A stretch of 23,956 nt of DNA from Candidatus Acetothermia bacterium (GCA_023255835.1 JAGDVW010000011.1:9321-33276), one strand, 5' to 3'. Shown: positions 1 to 8,923, counted from the first letter of the stretch. Made by a program: numbers and translations. Notes: a model not told the origin generated them from the sequence alone.

Positions 1-85
1 GGGATGTGCGAAAGATCCGCTTCGTTCAGCATAGTTTCATCTTAGGCCCTCCTTTTTCGCCGGGCAAGAAGTACCATTTTCCAGG
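1..85. other. Left flank upstream of glgB, no gene supported
   Basis: This short leading stretch holds no complete gene. One plus-strand frame stays open from the window edge to a TAG at 43-45, so it could be the tail of an upstream gene, but fourteen codons are too few to identify. No convincing promoter was found for glgB; TACCAT at 71-76 loosely fits a -10 box, without a matching -35. Confidence 0.3.
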
Positions 86-2005
86 ATGAGGGAGCGGAAA
101 ATCGTGGAGGTGGGAGGGAGGCCCAGCCTCCTTACGGACGACGACCTTTGGCTTTTCAACGAGGGGAACCATTCCGCCCTTTACGAGGTTTTGGGGGCGC
201 ACCCCATTTCTTGGCGGGGGAGGGCCGGGACTTATTTTGCCGTTTGGGCCCCGAACGCGGAGGCCGTCTCGGTGGTGGGCGATTTCAACGGCTGGACGCC
301 CGGCAAAAACCCCCTTTCCCCGCGGGGGGTCTCCGGGATCTGGGAGGGCTTCGTGCCCGGGGTGGGCCCAGGCGCCCTCTACAAATACCACATCGTTTCC
401 CGCTACGGCTGGCAAGGGTTCAAGGCCGACCCTTGCGCGTTCTTCGCGGAAGTTCCGCCGGGCACGGCCTCCGTGGTTTGGGACCTCTCCTACGGTTGGG
501 GCGATGAGGCTTGGCTGAGGATCCGGGCGGAGAAGAACCGCCGGGAGGCGCCCATTGCCATCTACGAGGTGCACCTCGGTTCCTGGCGGCGGGGCCCGGA
601 GGGCCGCTTCCTCAGCTATCGGGAACTCGCCCCCCTTTTGGCGGCCTATGTGAAGGAGATGGGCTTCACCCACGTGGAATTTTTGCCCGTTATGGAGCAC
701 CCGTTTTACGGCTCCTGGGGCTACCAAATCACGGGGTATTTTTCCCCCACTGCCCGCTATGGAACCCCTCAGGATTTCATGCACCTCGTGGATTTCCTCC
801 ACCGGGAGGGGATCGGGGTCATCCTGGATTGGGTCCCTTCCCATTTCGCTTCCGATCCCCATGGGCTTGGCTTTTTCGACGGGACCCATCTTTATGAGCA
901 CACCGATCCCCGCCAAGGGGTGCATCCCGACTGGGGGAGCCTTGTTTTCAATTACGGGCGGCACGAGGTGCGGAGCTTCCTCCTCTCCAGCGCCTGTTTT
1001 TGGCTGGATAAATACCATGCTGATGGCCTGCGGGTGGACGCTGTGGCCTCCATGCTTTATCTGGATTTTTCCCGGCCGGAGGGGGCCTGGGTTCCCAATC
1101 CCCGGGGCGGCCGGGAAAACCTCGAGGCCATCCATTTCCTGCGCCGCTTCAACGAGGAGGTCTACCGGCGCTTCCCCCATAGCCAGACCTATGCTGAGGA
1201 ATCCTCGGCCTGGCCAGGGGTCTCCCGGCCCACCTATGCCGGGGGCCTGGGCTTTGGGTTCAAGTGGGACATGGGCTGGATGCACGACACCCTCGACTAT
1301 TTCCGCCTCGATCCCATCCATCGCAAATACCATCACCGCAACCTCACCTTCCGCGGCCTCTATGCCTGGTCGGAGAACTTCGTCCTCCCCCTTTCCCACG
1401 ACGAGGTGGTGCACGGGAAGGGCTCGCTCCTGGGGAAGATGCCGGGCGATCGGTGGCAAAAGTTCGCCAACCTCCGCCTCCTTTTGGGCTACATGTACGC
1501 CGTTCCCGGGAAGAAACTCCTTTTTATGGGCGGGGAGTTCGGGCAAGAGCGGGAATGGGACCACGAAGGGGAACTGGATTGGTGGCTTCTTTCCCGGCCG
1601 GAGCACCAAGGGATCAAACTTTGGGTGAAGGACCTCAACCGGTTATACTGGGAGGAACCGGCCCTTCATCTCTTCGATTGCGAGCCCCAAGGGTTTCAAT
1701 GGGTGATCGCCGACGACGCGGATTCCGGGGTGCTTGCGTTTTTGCGCCGCGGCGCCGCCTCAAAAGATCTCCTCCTTGTGGTGGCCCATTTCACCCCGGC
1801 GGTGCGGACCGGCTACCGGGTGGGGGTTCCCCTCCCCGGTTTTTGGCAAGAGCTCCTCAATAGCGACGCCAAGGAATACGGAGGGAGCGGGGTGGGGAAC
1901 CTCGGCGGCCTCGGGAGCGAGGAAATCCCCGTCCAAAATTTCCCGTTCTCCCTCTCCCTCACCCTTCCGCCCCTTGGGATCCTCTTCCTCAAGCCGCGGG
2001 GTTAG
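86..2005 (+). CDS. glgB: 1,4-alpha-glucan branching enzyme GlgB
   Basis: Cytoplasmic glycogen branching enzyme: it cuts an alpha-1,4 glucan and re-attaches the piece through an alpha-1,6 bond. The 639-residue protein has one N-terminal CBM48 module (about residues 30-130, with [10 protein letters not shown] at 61-70), then a GH13_9 barrel. Catalytic motifs are visible: [10 protein letters not shown] with nucleophile Asp318, YAEESS with the acid/base Glu at 371/372, and [11 protein letters not shown] with Asp439. A C-terminal beta domain follows. It has one CBM48 and no extra N1 module, as in the shorter family members. The ATG at 86 is preceded only by a weak CCAGG, so the start is fairly but not fully secure. 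efp follows on the same strand 42 bases later, so the two may be co-transcribed. No other glycogen gene is in the window, so substrate supply must be encoded elsewhere. Confidence 0.97.
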   Translation: MRERKIVEVGGRPSLLTDDDLWLFNEGNHSALYEVLGAHPISWRGRAGTYFAVWAPNAEAVSVVGDFNGWTPGKNPLSPRGVSGIWEGFVPGVGPGALYKYHIVSRYGWQGFKADPCAFFAEVPPGTASVVWDLSYGWGDEAWLRIRAEKNRREAPIAIYEVHLGSWRRGPEGRFLSYRELAPLLAAYVKEMGFTHVEFLPVMEHPFYGSWGYQITGYFSPTARYGTPQDFMHLVDFLHREGIGVILDWVPSHFASDPHGLGFFDGTHLYEHTDPRQGVHPDWGSLVFNYGRHEVRSFLLSSACFWLDKYHADGLRVDAVASMLYLDFSRPEGAWVPNPRGGRENLEAIHFLRRFNEEVYRRFPHSQTYAEESSAWPGVSRPTYAGGLGFGFKWDMGWMHDTLDYFRLDPIHRKYHHRNLTFRGLYAWSENFVLPLSHDEVVHGKGSLLGKMPGDRWQKFANLRLLLGYMYAVPGKKLLFMGGEFGQEREWDHEGELDWWLLSRPEHQGIKLWVKDLNRLYWEEPALHLFDCEPQGFQWVIADDADSGVLAFLRRGAASKDLLLVVAHFTPAVRTGYRVGVPLPGFWQELLNSDAKEYGGSGVGNLGGLGSEEIPVQNFPFSLSLTLPPLGILFLKPRG

Positions 2006-2047
2006 GCTTTGGCGGAAGAGGGCCTCCGAAGTAAGATCGCTTTTGCC

Positions 2048-2617
2048 ATGGCTTTGGCCAGCGAGCTTCGGCCGGGAGCGACGGTGCGGCTTGAGGGTGA
2101 CCTTTTTCGGGTGGTGGAGGCGGTACGCCACACCGGAAGCGCCCAGCAAAAGGGCCTCATGTACTTGAAGCTTCGGAACCTGCGCACAGGCGCCCTGGTG
2201 GAGCGGCGCCTGCGGCCCGAGGAGGAAGTCCCCGAGGTGGAATTGGAGCGCCGGCCCATGGAGTATCTCTACACCGACGGCGAGGCCTTCTACTTCATGG
2301 ACCTTGAAACTTATGACCAGGTCTCCATCCCCGCCCAGATGATCGGGGATTTGGAGGTCTTCCTCCAGCCCAACCAGCGCGTCCCTGTGGATTTCTACCA
2401 AGGGAACCCTGTGGCTGTGGTCTTCCCCGAGACCGTGGACTTGAAAGTGGTGAGCACAGCCCCGGCCATCCGCGATAAAGAAAGCCACGTCTATAAGCCC
2501 GCTGTCTTGGAAAACGGGCTTGAGGTTCTAGTGCCGCAATTCATCAGCGAAGGGGATATAGTCCGGGTGAATGTTTACACCCGACAGTACGTGGATCGTG
2601 TGGAGAAGCGCGGCTAG
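2048..2617 (+). CDS. efp: Elongation factor P
   Basis: Translation factor that binds between the P and E sites and helps the ribosome past polyproline stretches. The 189-residue product has the three-domain layout: KOW-like domain I (about 1-63), OB domain II (about 65-128) and OB domain III (about 130-188). The C-terminal family signature is clear: YKPAVLENG, VPQFISEGD, then YVDRV. I chose ATG 2048 over a TTG at 2009, because this start gives the normal family length and places the RPGATVRLEG strand where domain I begins. The domain I loop reads HTGSAQQKGLMYLKLRN. Aligned by hand, the position of the modified Lys34 in E. coli is Gln33 here, with a lysine two residues later. The gene ends 3 bases before the convergent SurA-like gene, with no terminator between. 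Confidence 0.95.
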   Translation: MALASELRPGATVRLEGDLFRVVEAVRHTGSAQQKGLMYLKLRNLRTGALVERRLRPEEEVPEVELERRPMEYLYTDGEAFYFMDLETYDQVSIPAQMIGDLEVFLQPNQRVPVDFYQGNPVAVVFPETVDLKVVSTAPAIRDKESHVYKPAVLENGLEVLVPQFISEGDIVRVNVYTRQYVDRVEKRG

Positions 2618-2620
2618 GAT

Positions 2621-3310
2621 CTACAAGTTTATCTGCACATTCGCCGTCTCGCGGGCCTTTTTAAGCCACTCCTGCCAAACGCTTTCCTGTTTTTGCGAGA
2701 AAAGCAAAGACGCGATTTTGTCATGGACCTGGGCGAGGGGGAGGGTATTCCCTTGGTCATCCAGGAACTGCCCGGGGTTCGCCGCGTAATAGGCGGAGAT
2801 CTCGTCCTCGCTCACGCTGACCCCGGCGGTGACCGCGGCCTTCAGGGCCTCCACCAGGGCTTGCTCCTCGGCCTGAGGTCTCAGTTCGTTCCGGAAACCC
2901 TCCAAGGTGAGCCCTTCCTTGGCCAGCTCCGCAGCGAGCTCCTCGTCGGAGAACCCGTAATAACTTTTGATGTGCTCGATCATCCGGTCCAAAAGCTCTT
3001 GGACCCGCGCAGGATCGGCGCTGAGCCCCTGGGCTTGCGCCTCCTGGACTTGGATCTTGCGGAGGATCAAGTCCTCAAGGACATCGCGCTGGTAGCGGGT
3101 GAGCAAGGCCTTCCCTTCAGGGGTGGTGAGGATGGTTTGGGCAAAACGCGGATACTGGAAATAAAGGGTGAAGAGGATCTGGTTGAGCTGGGTAGCACTA
3201 TCCAGCTCCTCTTTAGTGATGGGCTCGTTGTTCACCACGGCCACCGGGTTTTGGGCCAGCCCCCAAAGGGTCAGCCCGGCGAAAACCGCGAATGCTAAAA
3301 GCTTTTTCAC
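2621..3310 (-). CDS. SurA-like exported chaperone lacking a PPIase domain
   Basis: The 229-residue protein begins with a Sec signal peptide ([18 protein letters not shown], likely cut before QNPVAVVN). It then has the SurA/PrsA N-terminal helical fold: [15 protein letters not shown] at about 23-37, a long run of charged helices, and [16 protein letters not shown] near 190. In SurA and PrsA a parvulin domain would follow that last motif. Here the chain instead goes to a final helix (about 200-225) and ends, so no proline isomerase is expected. The likely role is holding unfolded exported proteins in the periplasm. GTG 3310 is chosen because AAGGAGG lies just upstream and its GTGA overlaps the stop of the Cdc48-like gene. 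An upstream in-frame extension covers that gene's C-terminus in another frame and is rejected. Confidence 0.8.
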   Translation of the reverse strand: MKKLLAFAVFAGLTLWGLAQNPVAVVNNEPITKEELDSATQLNQILFTLYFQYPRFAQTILTTPEGKALLTRYQRDVLEDLILRKIQVQEAQAQGLSADPARVQELLDRMIEHIKSYYGFSDEELAAELAKEGLTLEGFRNELRPQAEEQALVEALKAAVTAGVSVSEDEISAYYAANPGQFLDDQGNTLPLAQVHDKIASLLFSQKQESVWQEWLKKARETANVQINL

Positions 3311-5616
3311 TTTTCCTCCTTGGCTTCCTCTTCCTCCACGAGGAACCCGGCGAGCCTTCGCACCGCCCGGCGCAGGTTCTTCGCGAGCTTGTCGTAGCGG
3401 GCCCGCTCCTCGGGCGAGACCGAGGGCGGCGTTTTCTCCAAGGCCTCCAAGAAGTGGCGCATGGCCACGTGTTCGGCCTTGGGATCCTCCCGGAGGGCGA
3501 TGCGGCCAGCCTTGCGGCACACTTCGGCGATGTCCGCCCCGCTGTAACCCTCCGTGCGACGCGCCAGCTCCTCCAGATCTACGTCCGGGGCGAGGGACAT
3601 GCCCTTCGTGTGCACCCGGAAGATCGCGAGCCGCGCCTTCTCATCGGGAAGGGGAACGTAGATGAGCTCGTCGAAGCGGCCTGGTCTGAGGAGGGCGGGG
3701 TCGATGATATCCGGCCGGTTGGTGGCCCCGATCACCACCACCCCTTTTAGTTCCTCCAGCCCATCGAGCTCCGCCAGCATCTGGTTCACGATCCTTTCGG
3801 TCACATGGGGCTCTCCGATGGCCGTTCCCCGGCGGGGGGCCAGGGCATCGAGCTCATCCAAGAAAATCACGGCCGGCGCCACCTGCCGCGCCCGCCGGAA
3901 CACTTCCGCGATCCTCTGCTCGCTCTCCCCGTACCACTTGGAAAGGAGATCCGAGCCTTTTGCGGTGATGAAGTTGGCCTGGGACTCGTTGGCCACGGCT
4001 TTGGCCAGGAGGGTCTTGCCCGTGCCAGGCGGGCCATAGAGGAGGATCCCTTTGGGGGCGCGGATCCCGAGCCTGCGGAAGGCCTCGGGATTGATGAGGG
4101 GGAGCTCCACCGCTTCCCGCAAAAGTTGCTTCACCTCCTCGAGGCCGCCGATGTCCTCCCAGGTGACGGTGGGGATTTCAATCATGATCTCCCGCATGGC
4201 CGAGGGCCGCACCTCTTTCAGGGCGGCCTCGAAGTCCTCCTTCCGTACCACGAGCTCGTCCAAAACCTCCTTGGGAATCTCCTTCGAGTCGAGGTTGATC
4301 CTGGGAAGGACCCGCCGCAGGGCGTTCATCGCCGCCTCCCGAGCCAGAGCAGCGAGATCGCTCCCCACAAACCCATGGGTCACGCTCGCCAGTTCCTCGA
4401 GGTTCACATCGGGGGCAAGGGGCATCCCCCGGGTGTGGATCATGAGGATTTCCTTGCGGCCATCCCGGTCGGGGACGCGGACCTCGATCTCCCGGTCGAA
4501 CCTTCCCGGCCGCCGCAGGGCTGGATCGATGGCCTCGATCCTGTTCGTGGCCCCGATCACGATCACGTTTCGCCGCTCCTTAAGCCCGTCCATGAGGGTG
4601 AGGAGCTGGGCCACCACCCGCCTTTCCACCTCGCCGGTGACCTCGCTCCGGCGGGGCGCAATGGAATCGAGCTCATCGATGAAGATGATGGCCGGCGCGT
4701 TCTTCTGGGCCTCTTCAAAGATCTCCCTGAGCCTTTGCTCGCTTTCCCCGTAGTAGCGGGACATGATCTCCGGCCCGGAGATGGCGATGAAGTGGGCATC
4801 GGTCTCGTGAGCCACGGCCTTGGCGAGGAGGGTTTTCCCCGTTCCCGGAGGGCCGTAGAGGAGCACCCCCCGCGGGGGCTCGATCCCCAGCCGCGCAAAA
4901 AGCTCCGGCTTCTTCAGGGGGAGCTCCACCATCTCCCGGATCTTCTGGATCACGTCCCTGAGGCCCCCGATGTCCTCGTAGGTGACCTCGGGCACCTCCC
5001 GCCCCCGCTCGGCTACCTCCACGTACTCCGGCAAAAGCTCGATCTGGGTCTCCGGGGTGATGCGCACGACCCCCCCGGGTTGGGTGCTCACCACTTTGAG
5101 GAGGATCTCCCCGAACCCGAAGGAGATGGGGGCCATCATCTCGAAGAAGTCCCGGAAGATCCGGTCGGTGAGGAGTTCCCCGCCGAAGGGGGAGCGTTCC
5201 GCCCTTCCCGCGGTGGAGACGATGTCGCCGGCCCGGACCACCCGGCCCACCAGCACGGCCCTCAGGCTCTCCGGAGGGAGGATGAGGCGCAGGCCCCTCC
5301 GGGCCGGGGCCAAAGTCACGTGGTTGGCCGGCTTCCACTTGGCCTTGCGCACCGTTACCGTGTCGCCCACGCTCACCCCGGCATTGGTGCGGATAAGCCC
5401 ATCTATGCGCACGATGTCCAATCCGGAATCCGCTTGGTAAGCCAAAGCCGCCACCGCACCGGTGAGCCTTTGCCCCTCGATCTCCACCGGCTCGCCGGGG
5501 GAAACCCCGATCTGCTCCAGATACTGGCCGGCGATGCGGGCAATGCCGCGGCCCACGTCCTGCTGCAGGGCCTCGGCCACTTTGAGCTTCACTTCCGGGG
5601 CTTGCTCCTTGGCCAT
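3307..5616 (-). CDS. Cdc48/VAT/p97-type double AAA+ ATPase
   Basis: The 769-residue protein is a full-length archaeal VAT/eukaryotic Cdc48 homologue. It has an N-terminal double-psi barrel and Cdc48_2-like region (about 5-190), an AAA D1 domain with Walker A GPPGTGKT at 255-262 and Walker B IIFIDELD at 310-317, and a D2 domain with Walker A at 528-535 and Walker B VIFLDELD at 583-590. Both central pore loops are aromatic (RYYG at 287-290, KWYG at 560-563), as in archaeal VAT. Family function is hexameric, ATP-driven unfolding of proteins for degradation or complex disassembly. ATG 5616 is preceded by GAAGGAGGGAAG, so a 17-codon upstream extension is unnecessary. It lies 66 bases after rtcB and overlaps the SurA-like gene by 4 bases. 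Such proteins occur in only some bacteria. No proteasome or adaptor gene is present. Confidence 0.95.
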   Translation of the reverse strand: MAKEQAPEVKLKVAEALQQDVGRGIARIAGQYLEQIGVSPGEPVEIEGQRLTGAVAALAYQADSGLDIVRIDGLIRTNAGVSVGDTVTVRKAKWKPANHVTLAPARRGLRLILPPESLRAVLVGRVVRAGDIVSTAGRAERSPFGGELLTDRIFRDFFEMMAPISFGFGEILLKVVSTQPGGVVRITPETQIELLPEYVEVAERGREVPEVTYEDIGGLRDVIQKIREMVELPLKKPELFARLGIEPPRGVLLYGPPGTGKTLLAKAVAHETDAHFIAISGPEIMSRYYGESEQRLREIFEEAQKNAPAIIFIDELDSIAPRRSEVTGEVERRVVAQLLTLMDGLKERRNVIVIGATNRIEAIDPALRRPGRFDREIEVRVPDRDGRKEILMIHTRGMPLAPDVNLEELASVTHGFVGSDLAALAREAAMNALRRVLPRINLDSKEIPKEVLDELVVRKEDFEAALKEVRPSAMREIMIEIPTVTWEDIGGLEEVKQLLREAVELPLINPEAFRRLGIRAPKGILLYGPPGTGKTLLAKAVANESQANFITAKGSDLLSKWYGESEQRIAEVFRRARQVAPAVIFLDELDALAPRRGTAIGEPHVTERIVNQMLAELDGLEELKGVVVIGATNRPDIIDPALLRPGRFDELIYVPLPDEKARLAIFRVHTKGMSLAPDVDLEELARRTEGYSGADIAEVCRKAGRIALREDPKAEHVAMRHFLEALEKTPPSVSPEERARYDKLAKNLRRAVRRLAGFLVEEEEAKEEK

Positions 5617-5682
5617 CTTCCCTCCTTCGCCAGAGGGCATCTTACCCCACCCACGCCCTTTTCCCACGGGGGTGTGGGCGAT

Positions 5683-7143
5683 TCAGCCCTTGACGACGCC
5701 GATGGGGCGCACCCGCACCACCATGCGGGAGATACCGGCACCGTGGCAGGCCTCCACCACCTCCGTCACGTCCTTGTAGGCCTCGGGCATCTCCTCCACC
5801 AAGGTTTTCTCGCTGGCGGCCCGCACGAGGATGCCCTTGGCCCGCAGTTCCTCGGCCACCTCGTGGCCCGATTTTTCCCGCAGGGCCGCAGCCCGGCTCA
5901 TGAGCCTTCCCGCCCCGTGGCAGGTGGAACCGAAGGTCTCCTTCATCGCCCGCTCCGTGCCCACAAGGATGTAGGAGAGGGTGCCCATATCGCCGGGGAC
6001 CAACACGGGTTGGCCGATCTCCTGGTAATCCTTGGGCACGGCCGGGTGCCCGGGCGGGAAGGCCCGGGTGGCCCCTTTCCGGTGAACGCAGACCATCACC
6101 CTCTTTCCATTCACCGTGTGCTCCTCGATTTTGGCGATATTGTGGGCCACGTCGTAGATCACGAAGAGCCCCAGCTCTTTTGCGCTCTTTTTGAACACCT
6201 GCTCGAACGCCTCCCGCACCCAGTGGGTGATCATCTGGCGGTTGGCCCAGGCGAAGTTGGCCGCGCAGGCCATGGCGGCAAAATACCGTTTCCCTTCAGG
6301 GGATTCCACCGGCGCACACACCAATTGCCGGTCGGGAAGGTGGATCCCGTACTTGCGCACGGCGTTTTGCATCACCTGGAGGTAATCGTCGCAGATTTGA
6401 TGGCCGAAGCCGCGGGAGCCGGTGTGGACCATCACCGTGACCTGGCCCTTTTGGGTGACCCCCATTTTCCCCGTGGCCGCGGGGTCGTAGATCTCCTCCA
6501 CCACCTGGATTTCCAGGAAATGGTTCCCTGCCCCCAGGCTTCCCAATTGGGGCCGGCCCCGCTCCACCGCCCGGCTGGAGACGGCCGCGGGATCCGCGCC
6601 CGCCAAAGCTCCGCCTTCCTCACAGTGCTCAAGGTCCTCGGGCCAGCCGAAGCCCCGCTCCACCGCCCACCGCGCGCCCTTCACCATCACCTGGCGCAGC
6701 TCCTCCGCGGTGACCTTGATCTTCCCGCCCATCCCCACCCCGCAGGGGACGTTGGCGAAGATCGCATCCAAAAGGGCGGGAAGTTTCGGTTTCACTTCTT
6801 CCACGCTTAAGTTCGTGCGGATGAAGCGCACCCCGCAGTTGATGTCGTAGCCCACCCCGCCCGGCGAGACCACACCCTCTTTTACGTCGAACGCGGCCAC
6901 CCCGCCGATGGGGAAGCCATAACCGAAGTGGATGTCGGGCATGGCCATGGAGTAGCCCACGATCCCCGGAAGACAGGCCACATTGGCCACTTGCTCCGGG
7001 GCTTGATCCTCGCAAATTTGAGGAATCATCTTCTCCGAGGCGTAGATGATCCCGTCGGTGCGCATCTCTTTTTTGTAGGTGCGCGGGATCTTCCAGCGGT
7101 ATTCATCGATCCGCTCCAAGGGACCTCGCCATGCCTGGGACAT
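5683..7143 (-). CDS. rtcB: RNA-splicing ligase RtcB
   Basis: GTP- and Mn-dependent RNA ligase that joins 2',3'-cyclic phosphate (or 3'-phosphate) ends to 5'-OH ends, in tRNA splicing or RNA repair. The 486-residue chain is full length. Visible family motifs are MPDIHFGYGFPIGG at 68-81, the metal site GYDINCGVR with Asp100 and Cys103, GAGNHFLE with His208, MVHTGSRG with His240, VAHNIAK with His334, and STCHGAGR with His409, the residue that becomes guanylylated. No intein interrupts it, unlike many archaeal copies. ATG 7143 follows a strong GGAGGAGGTGA. A possible -10 box (TAAAAT, minus strand, 7174-7179) lies upstream without a clear -35. The Cdc48-like gene follows. Archease, its usual activator, is encoded nearby at 8924-9346 on the opposite strand. 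Confidence 0.97.
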   Translation of the reverse strand: MSQAWRGPLERIDEYRWKIPRTYKKEMRTDGIIYASEKMIPQICEDQAPEQVANVACLPGIVGYSMAMPDIHFGYGFPIGGVAAFDVKEGVVSPGGVGYDINCGVRFIRTNLSVEEVKPKLPALLDAIFANVPCGVGMGGKIKVTAEELRQVMVKGARWAVERGFGWPEDLEHCEEGGALAGADPAAVSSRAVERGRPQLGSLGAGNHFLEIQVVEEIYDPAATGKMGVTQKGQVTVMVHTGSRGFGHQICDDYLQVMQNAVRKYGIHLPDRQLVCAPVESPEGKRYFAAMACAANFAWANRQMITHWVREAFEQVFKKSAKELGLFVIYDVAHNIAKIEEHTVNGKRVMVCVHRKGATRAFPPGHPAVPKDYQEIGQPVLVPGDMGTLSYILVGTERAMKETFGSTCHGAGRLMSRAAALREKSGHEVAEELRAKGILVRAASEKTLVEEMPEAYKDVTEVVEACHGAGISRMVVRVRPIGVVKG

Positions 7144-7232
7144 CTTCGTTCACCTCCTCCAAGCCTCATCAAGATTTTACCCGCTGTTTTCTTTCCGCCC
7201 TCTTCCCGTACTTTTTGGGGCGAGAGCTGGGC

Positions 7233-8336
7233 TCATCCCCAAAGGGGAGAGGGCCGGGGGAGGAGCGTACTGAACTTAAACGGATATTCCCGCAAAAGTT
7301 CCGGCCGGCCACAAGGGGGATCCCCGGGATCGGGGCAATGGCGGAGACAATCGGCGAAACAATCGGGGAGGAGCTCGAATTTTCCCGCGGGCGTCCTTCT
7401 CGCCAGCCTTCCCTGTGGCGCGGCCTCGCAGTGGGGGATCCCCGGCGAATCCCATTCCCGGCCCATCTCCAAACAGGCGGCATAGGTCATGCCCCGCCGT
7501 TCCGCCTCTTCCCGCATGAAGCGGTGGAACTCCTCCCGCAGCGAGCGCTTAGCCCGGATAACCCCGGCCCGGAAGAAACCTTCCGCACCCCCGGGAGCAT
7601 AGGATTTTCGGACCTCTTCCGCTTCCCTTCGGAATCCCGCGGAATGGAGGGCGGAAAGGAGCCGGGCAAAGGAGAGGCGGTTGAAATGGCCCAAGGCGGA
7701 GATGATGTGGCGGGCCCCGCTTGCCTGGGCCTGGTGGAGGATCCAAAGCTCGTCCTCCTCCCGAATGAATCCCCAAATGGCCGGGTCCGTGCGCACAACC
7801 ACGAAAACCCCGGCTTGGGCGCAGGCTTCCACGGCCTTAAGCCTTTCCCAAACGGGGGAGGCCTGAGGGCTGGTGACCGGCTGCTTTTCCGGAGGGGCCT
7901 CAATGGTTATGGCCAGCCACCAATTTGGGTATTCCTGGAGGGCGGGGACGCGGCGCAAAAGCCAAAGGACGCCCTTCCCGCTTTTGGTGATGATGTGGAA
8001 AGGGACGCCGAAGCGGATGGCCACCTCCACCACCCGGGCGGTGAGCTCCCGCACTTCCCGCACCGGCTGAAGGGGATCGGTCACCTGGCTCAAGTAGAGG
8101 GGCGGGCAGATCTCCAACTTTTTCAGCTCCTCCGCCAATTTCTCGGCGGTGTTGATGTAGAGGGAGGGCGCACCTTGGCTCCAGGGGTAGGCCCGGGCGT
8201 AGCACATGGGGCAAAGGTGCCGACAACTCCCCGCCGGGGTGAGGGAAACCAAAGCCCGATGGGGGCATTTTCGCCTCTCCGGCGGATAGGGGAAGTCGTG
8301 GATCACCCGGCCGCGGAGTTCCCTCTCGACCAGCAT
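7233..8336 (-). CDS. Radical SAM protein, spore-photoproduct-lyase-like (COG1533-type)
   Basis: The 367-residue protein carries a radical SAM cluster motif GSCRHLCPMCYARAY (Cys38, Cys42, Cys45; CX3CX2C). It fits the family related to spore photoproduct lyase: PPLYLSQVTDPLQPVREV at 78-95, TKSGKG at 117-122, and WLAITIEAP at 140-148. The substrate cannot be read from the sequence; related proteins include DNA lesion repair enzymes and many uncharacterised ones. A C-terminal Cys group (288, 303, 326, 330, 334, 342) could hold a second metal or Fe-S centre. ATG 8336 is chosen because the family region begins there and a TACACT box lies just upstream. No ribosome binding site is seen, and a TTG four codons earlier is an alternative. 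It is flanked by rtcB downstream and thpR divergently, suggesting, but not proving, an RNA-linked role. Confidence 0.85.
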   Translation of the reverse strand: MLVERELRGRVIHDFPYPPERRKCPHRALVSLTPAGSCRHLCPMCYARAYPWSQGAPSLYINTAEKLAEELKKLEICPPLYLSQVTDPLQPVREVRELTARVVEVAIRFGVPFHIITKSGKGVLWLLRRVPALQEYPNWWLAITIEAPPEKQPVTSPQASPVWERLKAVEACAQAGVFVVVRTDPAIWGFIREEDELWILHQAQASGARHIISALGHFNRLSFARLLSALHSAGFRREAEEVRKSYAPGGAEGFFRAGVIRAKRSLREEFHRFMREEAERRGMTYAACLEMGREWDSPGIPHCEAAPQGRLARRTPAGKFELLPDCFADCLRHCPDPGDPPCGRPELLREYPFKFSTLLPRPSPLWG

Positions 8337-8344
8337 GCGCGCCA

Positions 8345-8350
8345 AGTGTA
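8345..8350 (-). promoter_or_regulatory. Putative -10 box of the radical SAM gene
   Basis: On the minus strand this reads TACACT, the same hexamer as the -10 before eno. Only 8 bases separate it from the ATG at 8336, so the transcript would start at or within a few bases of the start codon and leave no room for a ribosome binding site. No good -35 hexamer is visible 16-18 bases upstream. Confidence 0.4.
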
Positions 8351-8362
8351 CTTGCGGCTTCG

Positions 8363-8368
8363 TATAAT
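8363..8368 (+). promoter_or_regulatory. Putative -10 box of thpR-archease (leaderless)
   Basis: A perfect TATAAT lies 5 bases before the GTG start of thpR, with no Shine-Dalgarno sequence between. If used, transcription would begin at about the start codon and give a leaderless mRNA. The -35 region (about 8340-8345) is poor, so the call rests on the -10 and its position. Confidence 0.5.
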
Positions 8369-8373
8369 CGAGC

Positions 8374-8922
8374 GTGCGGCTTTTCTTCTGCGTGGAACTT
8401 GAGGAAAAGGTGCGGGAGGCGCTCGCGGAGATTTCCCGCCTTTGCCGCGGGGTTTTGGGGGACGGCTCCTGGGTCCCCCCGGAGAATTTCCACCTCACCG
8501 TGCGCTTTTTGGGCGAGGTCCCGGAAGAGCGGCTTCCAAAGCTTCTCGAGGTGGGAAGGAAAGTGGCCGTAGAGACCACCCCCTTTGCCCTGGCCCTCGC
8601 GGTCCTGGGAGGTTTTCCAGAGGCGAAAGCGGCGCGGGTTTTGTGGATGGGGCCACGGGGCGAGTCCCCCGAGTTTTCCGAGCTCTGCCGCAGGGTGGAG
8701 GGGGCTGTCCGGGCCCTGGGTTTTCCCCCGGAGAAGAAGGAGCCCGTTCCCCACGTGACCCTGGCCCGCTTCAAAGCCCCAAGGGATCTCCGCCCCCTCC
8801 TTTCCCGGGGCCTTCCCGCCGTGCCGGAGGCCAGGATGGAAGCCCTGACCCTCATGCGCTCGGAGCTCCGGCCGGAGGGGGCCAAATACACGCCCCTTTC
8901 CCGCTGGGAATTCGGAGGTTGA
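8374..8922 (+). CDS. thpR: RNA 2',3'-cyclic phosphodiesterase ThpR (2H / 2'-5' RNA ligase family)
   Basis: The 182-residue protein belongs to the 2H phosphoesterase superfamily, whose members open 2',3'-cyclic phosphates on RNA to 2'-phosphates and can reversibly join 2'-5' RNA ends in vitro. Both catalytic HxTx motifs are present: FHLTVRFLGEVP with His40 and Thr42, and PHVTLARFK with His127 and Thr129. Length and the N-terminus MRLFFCVEL match the family. GTG 8374 is the natural start, but no ribosome binding site precedes it and a TATAAT box sits 5 bases upstream, so leaderless translation is likely. It is followed after one base by archease. Its substrate, the 2',3'-cyclic phosphate end, is the same end that RtcB seals, so the two could compete or act on alternative repair routes. 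Confidence 0.93.
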   Translation: MRLFFCVELEEKVREALAEISRLCRGVLGDGSWVPPENFHLTVRFLGEVPEERLPKLLEVGRKVAVETTPFALALAVLGGFPEAKAARVLWMGPRGESPEFSELCRRVEGAVRALGFPPEKKEPVPHVTLARFKAPRDLRPLLSRGLPAVPEARMEALTLMRSELRPEGAKYTPLSRWEFGG

Positions 8923-8923
8923 G

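Noticed and set aside
26..1609. A 527-codon minus-strand frame opposite glgB
   Set aside because: No recognisable domain and a composition typical of antisense frames; glgB is certain.
2009..2047. TTG start that would lengthen EF-P by 13 residues
   Set aside because: The added residues fall outside the conserved EF-P fold, and ATG 2048 gives the normal length of 189.
2600..2700. Possible bidirectional terminator between efp and the SurA-like gene
   Set aside because: No stable GC stem followed by a T-tract is seen on either strand around the 3-base gap.
3805..6810. A 1001-codon open frame on the plus strand opposite rtcB and the Cdc48-like gene
   Set aside because: Its product is low-complexity (His/Gly/Pro/Leu/Asp-rich) with no domain. 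It is the antisense shadow of two confirmed genes in GC-rich DNA.
7236..7248. Small hairpin CCCCAAAGGGG as a terminator of the radical SAM gene
   Set aside because: It lies inside the end of the coding region, has only a 4-5 base-pair stem and is not followed by a T-tract.
8337..8891. Long N-terminal extension of the radical SAM protein
   Set aside because: The extension is antisense to thpR and low in complexity. The family region begins near ATG 8336.
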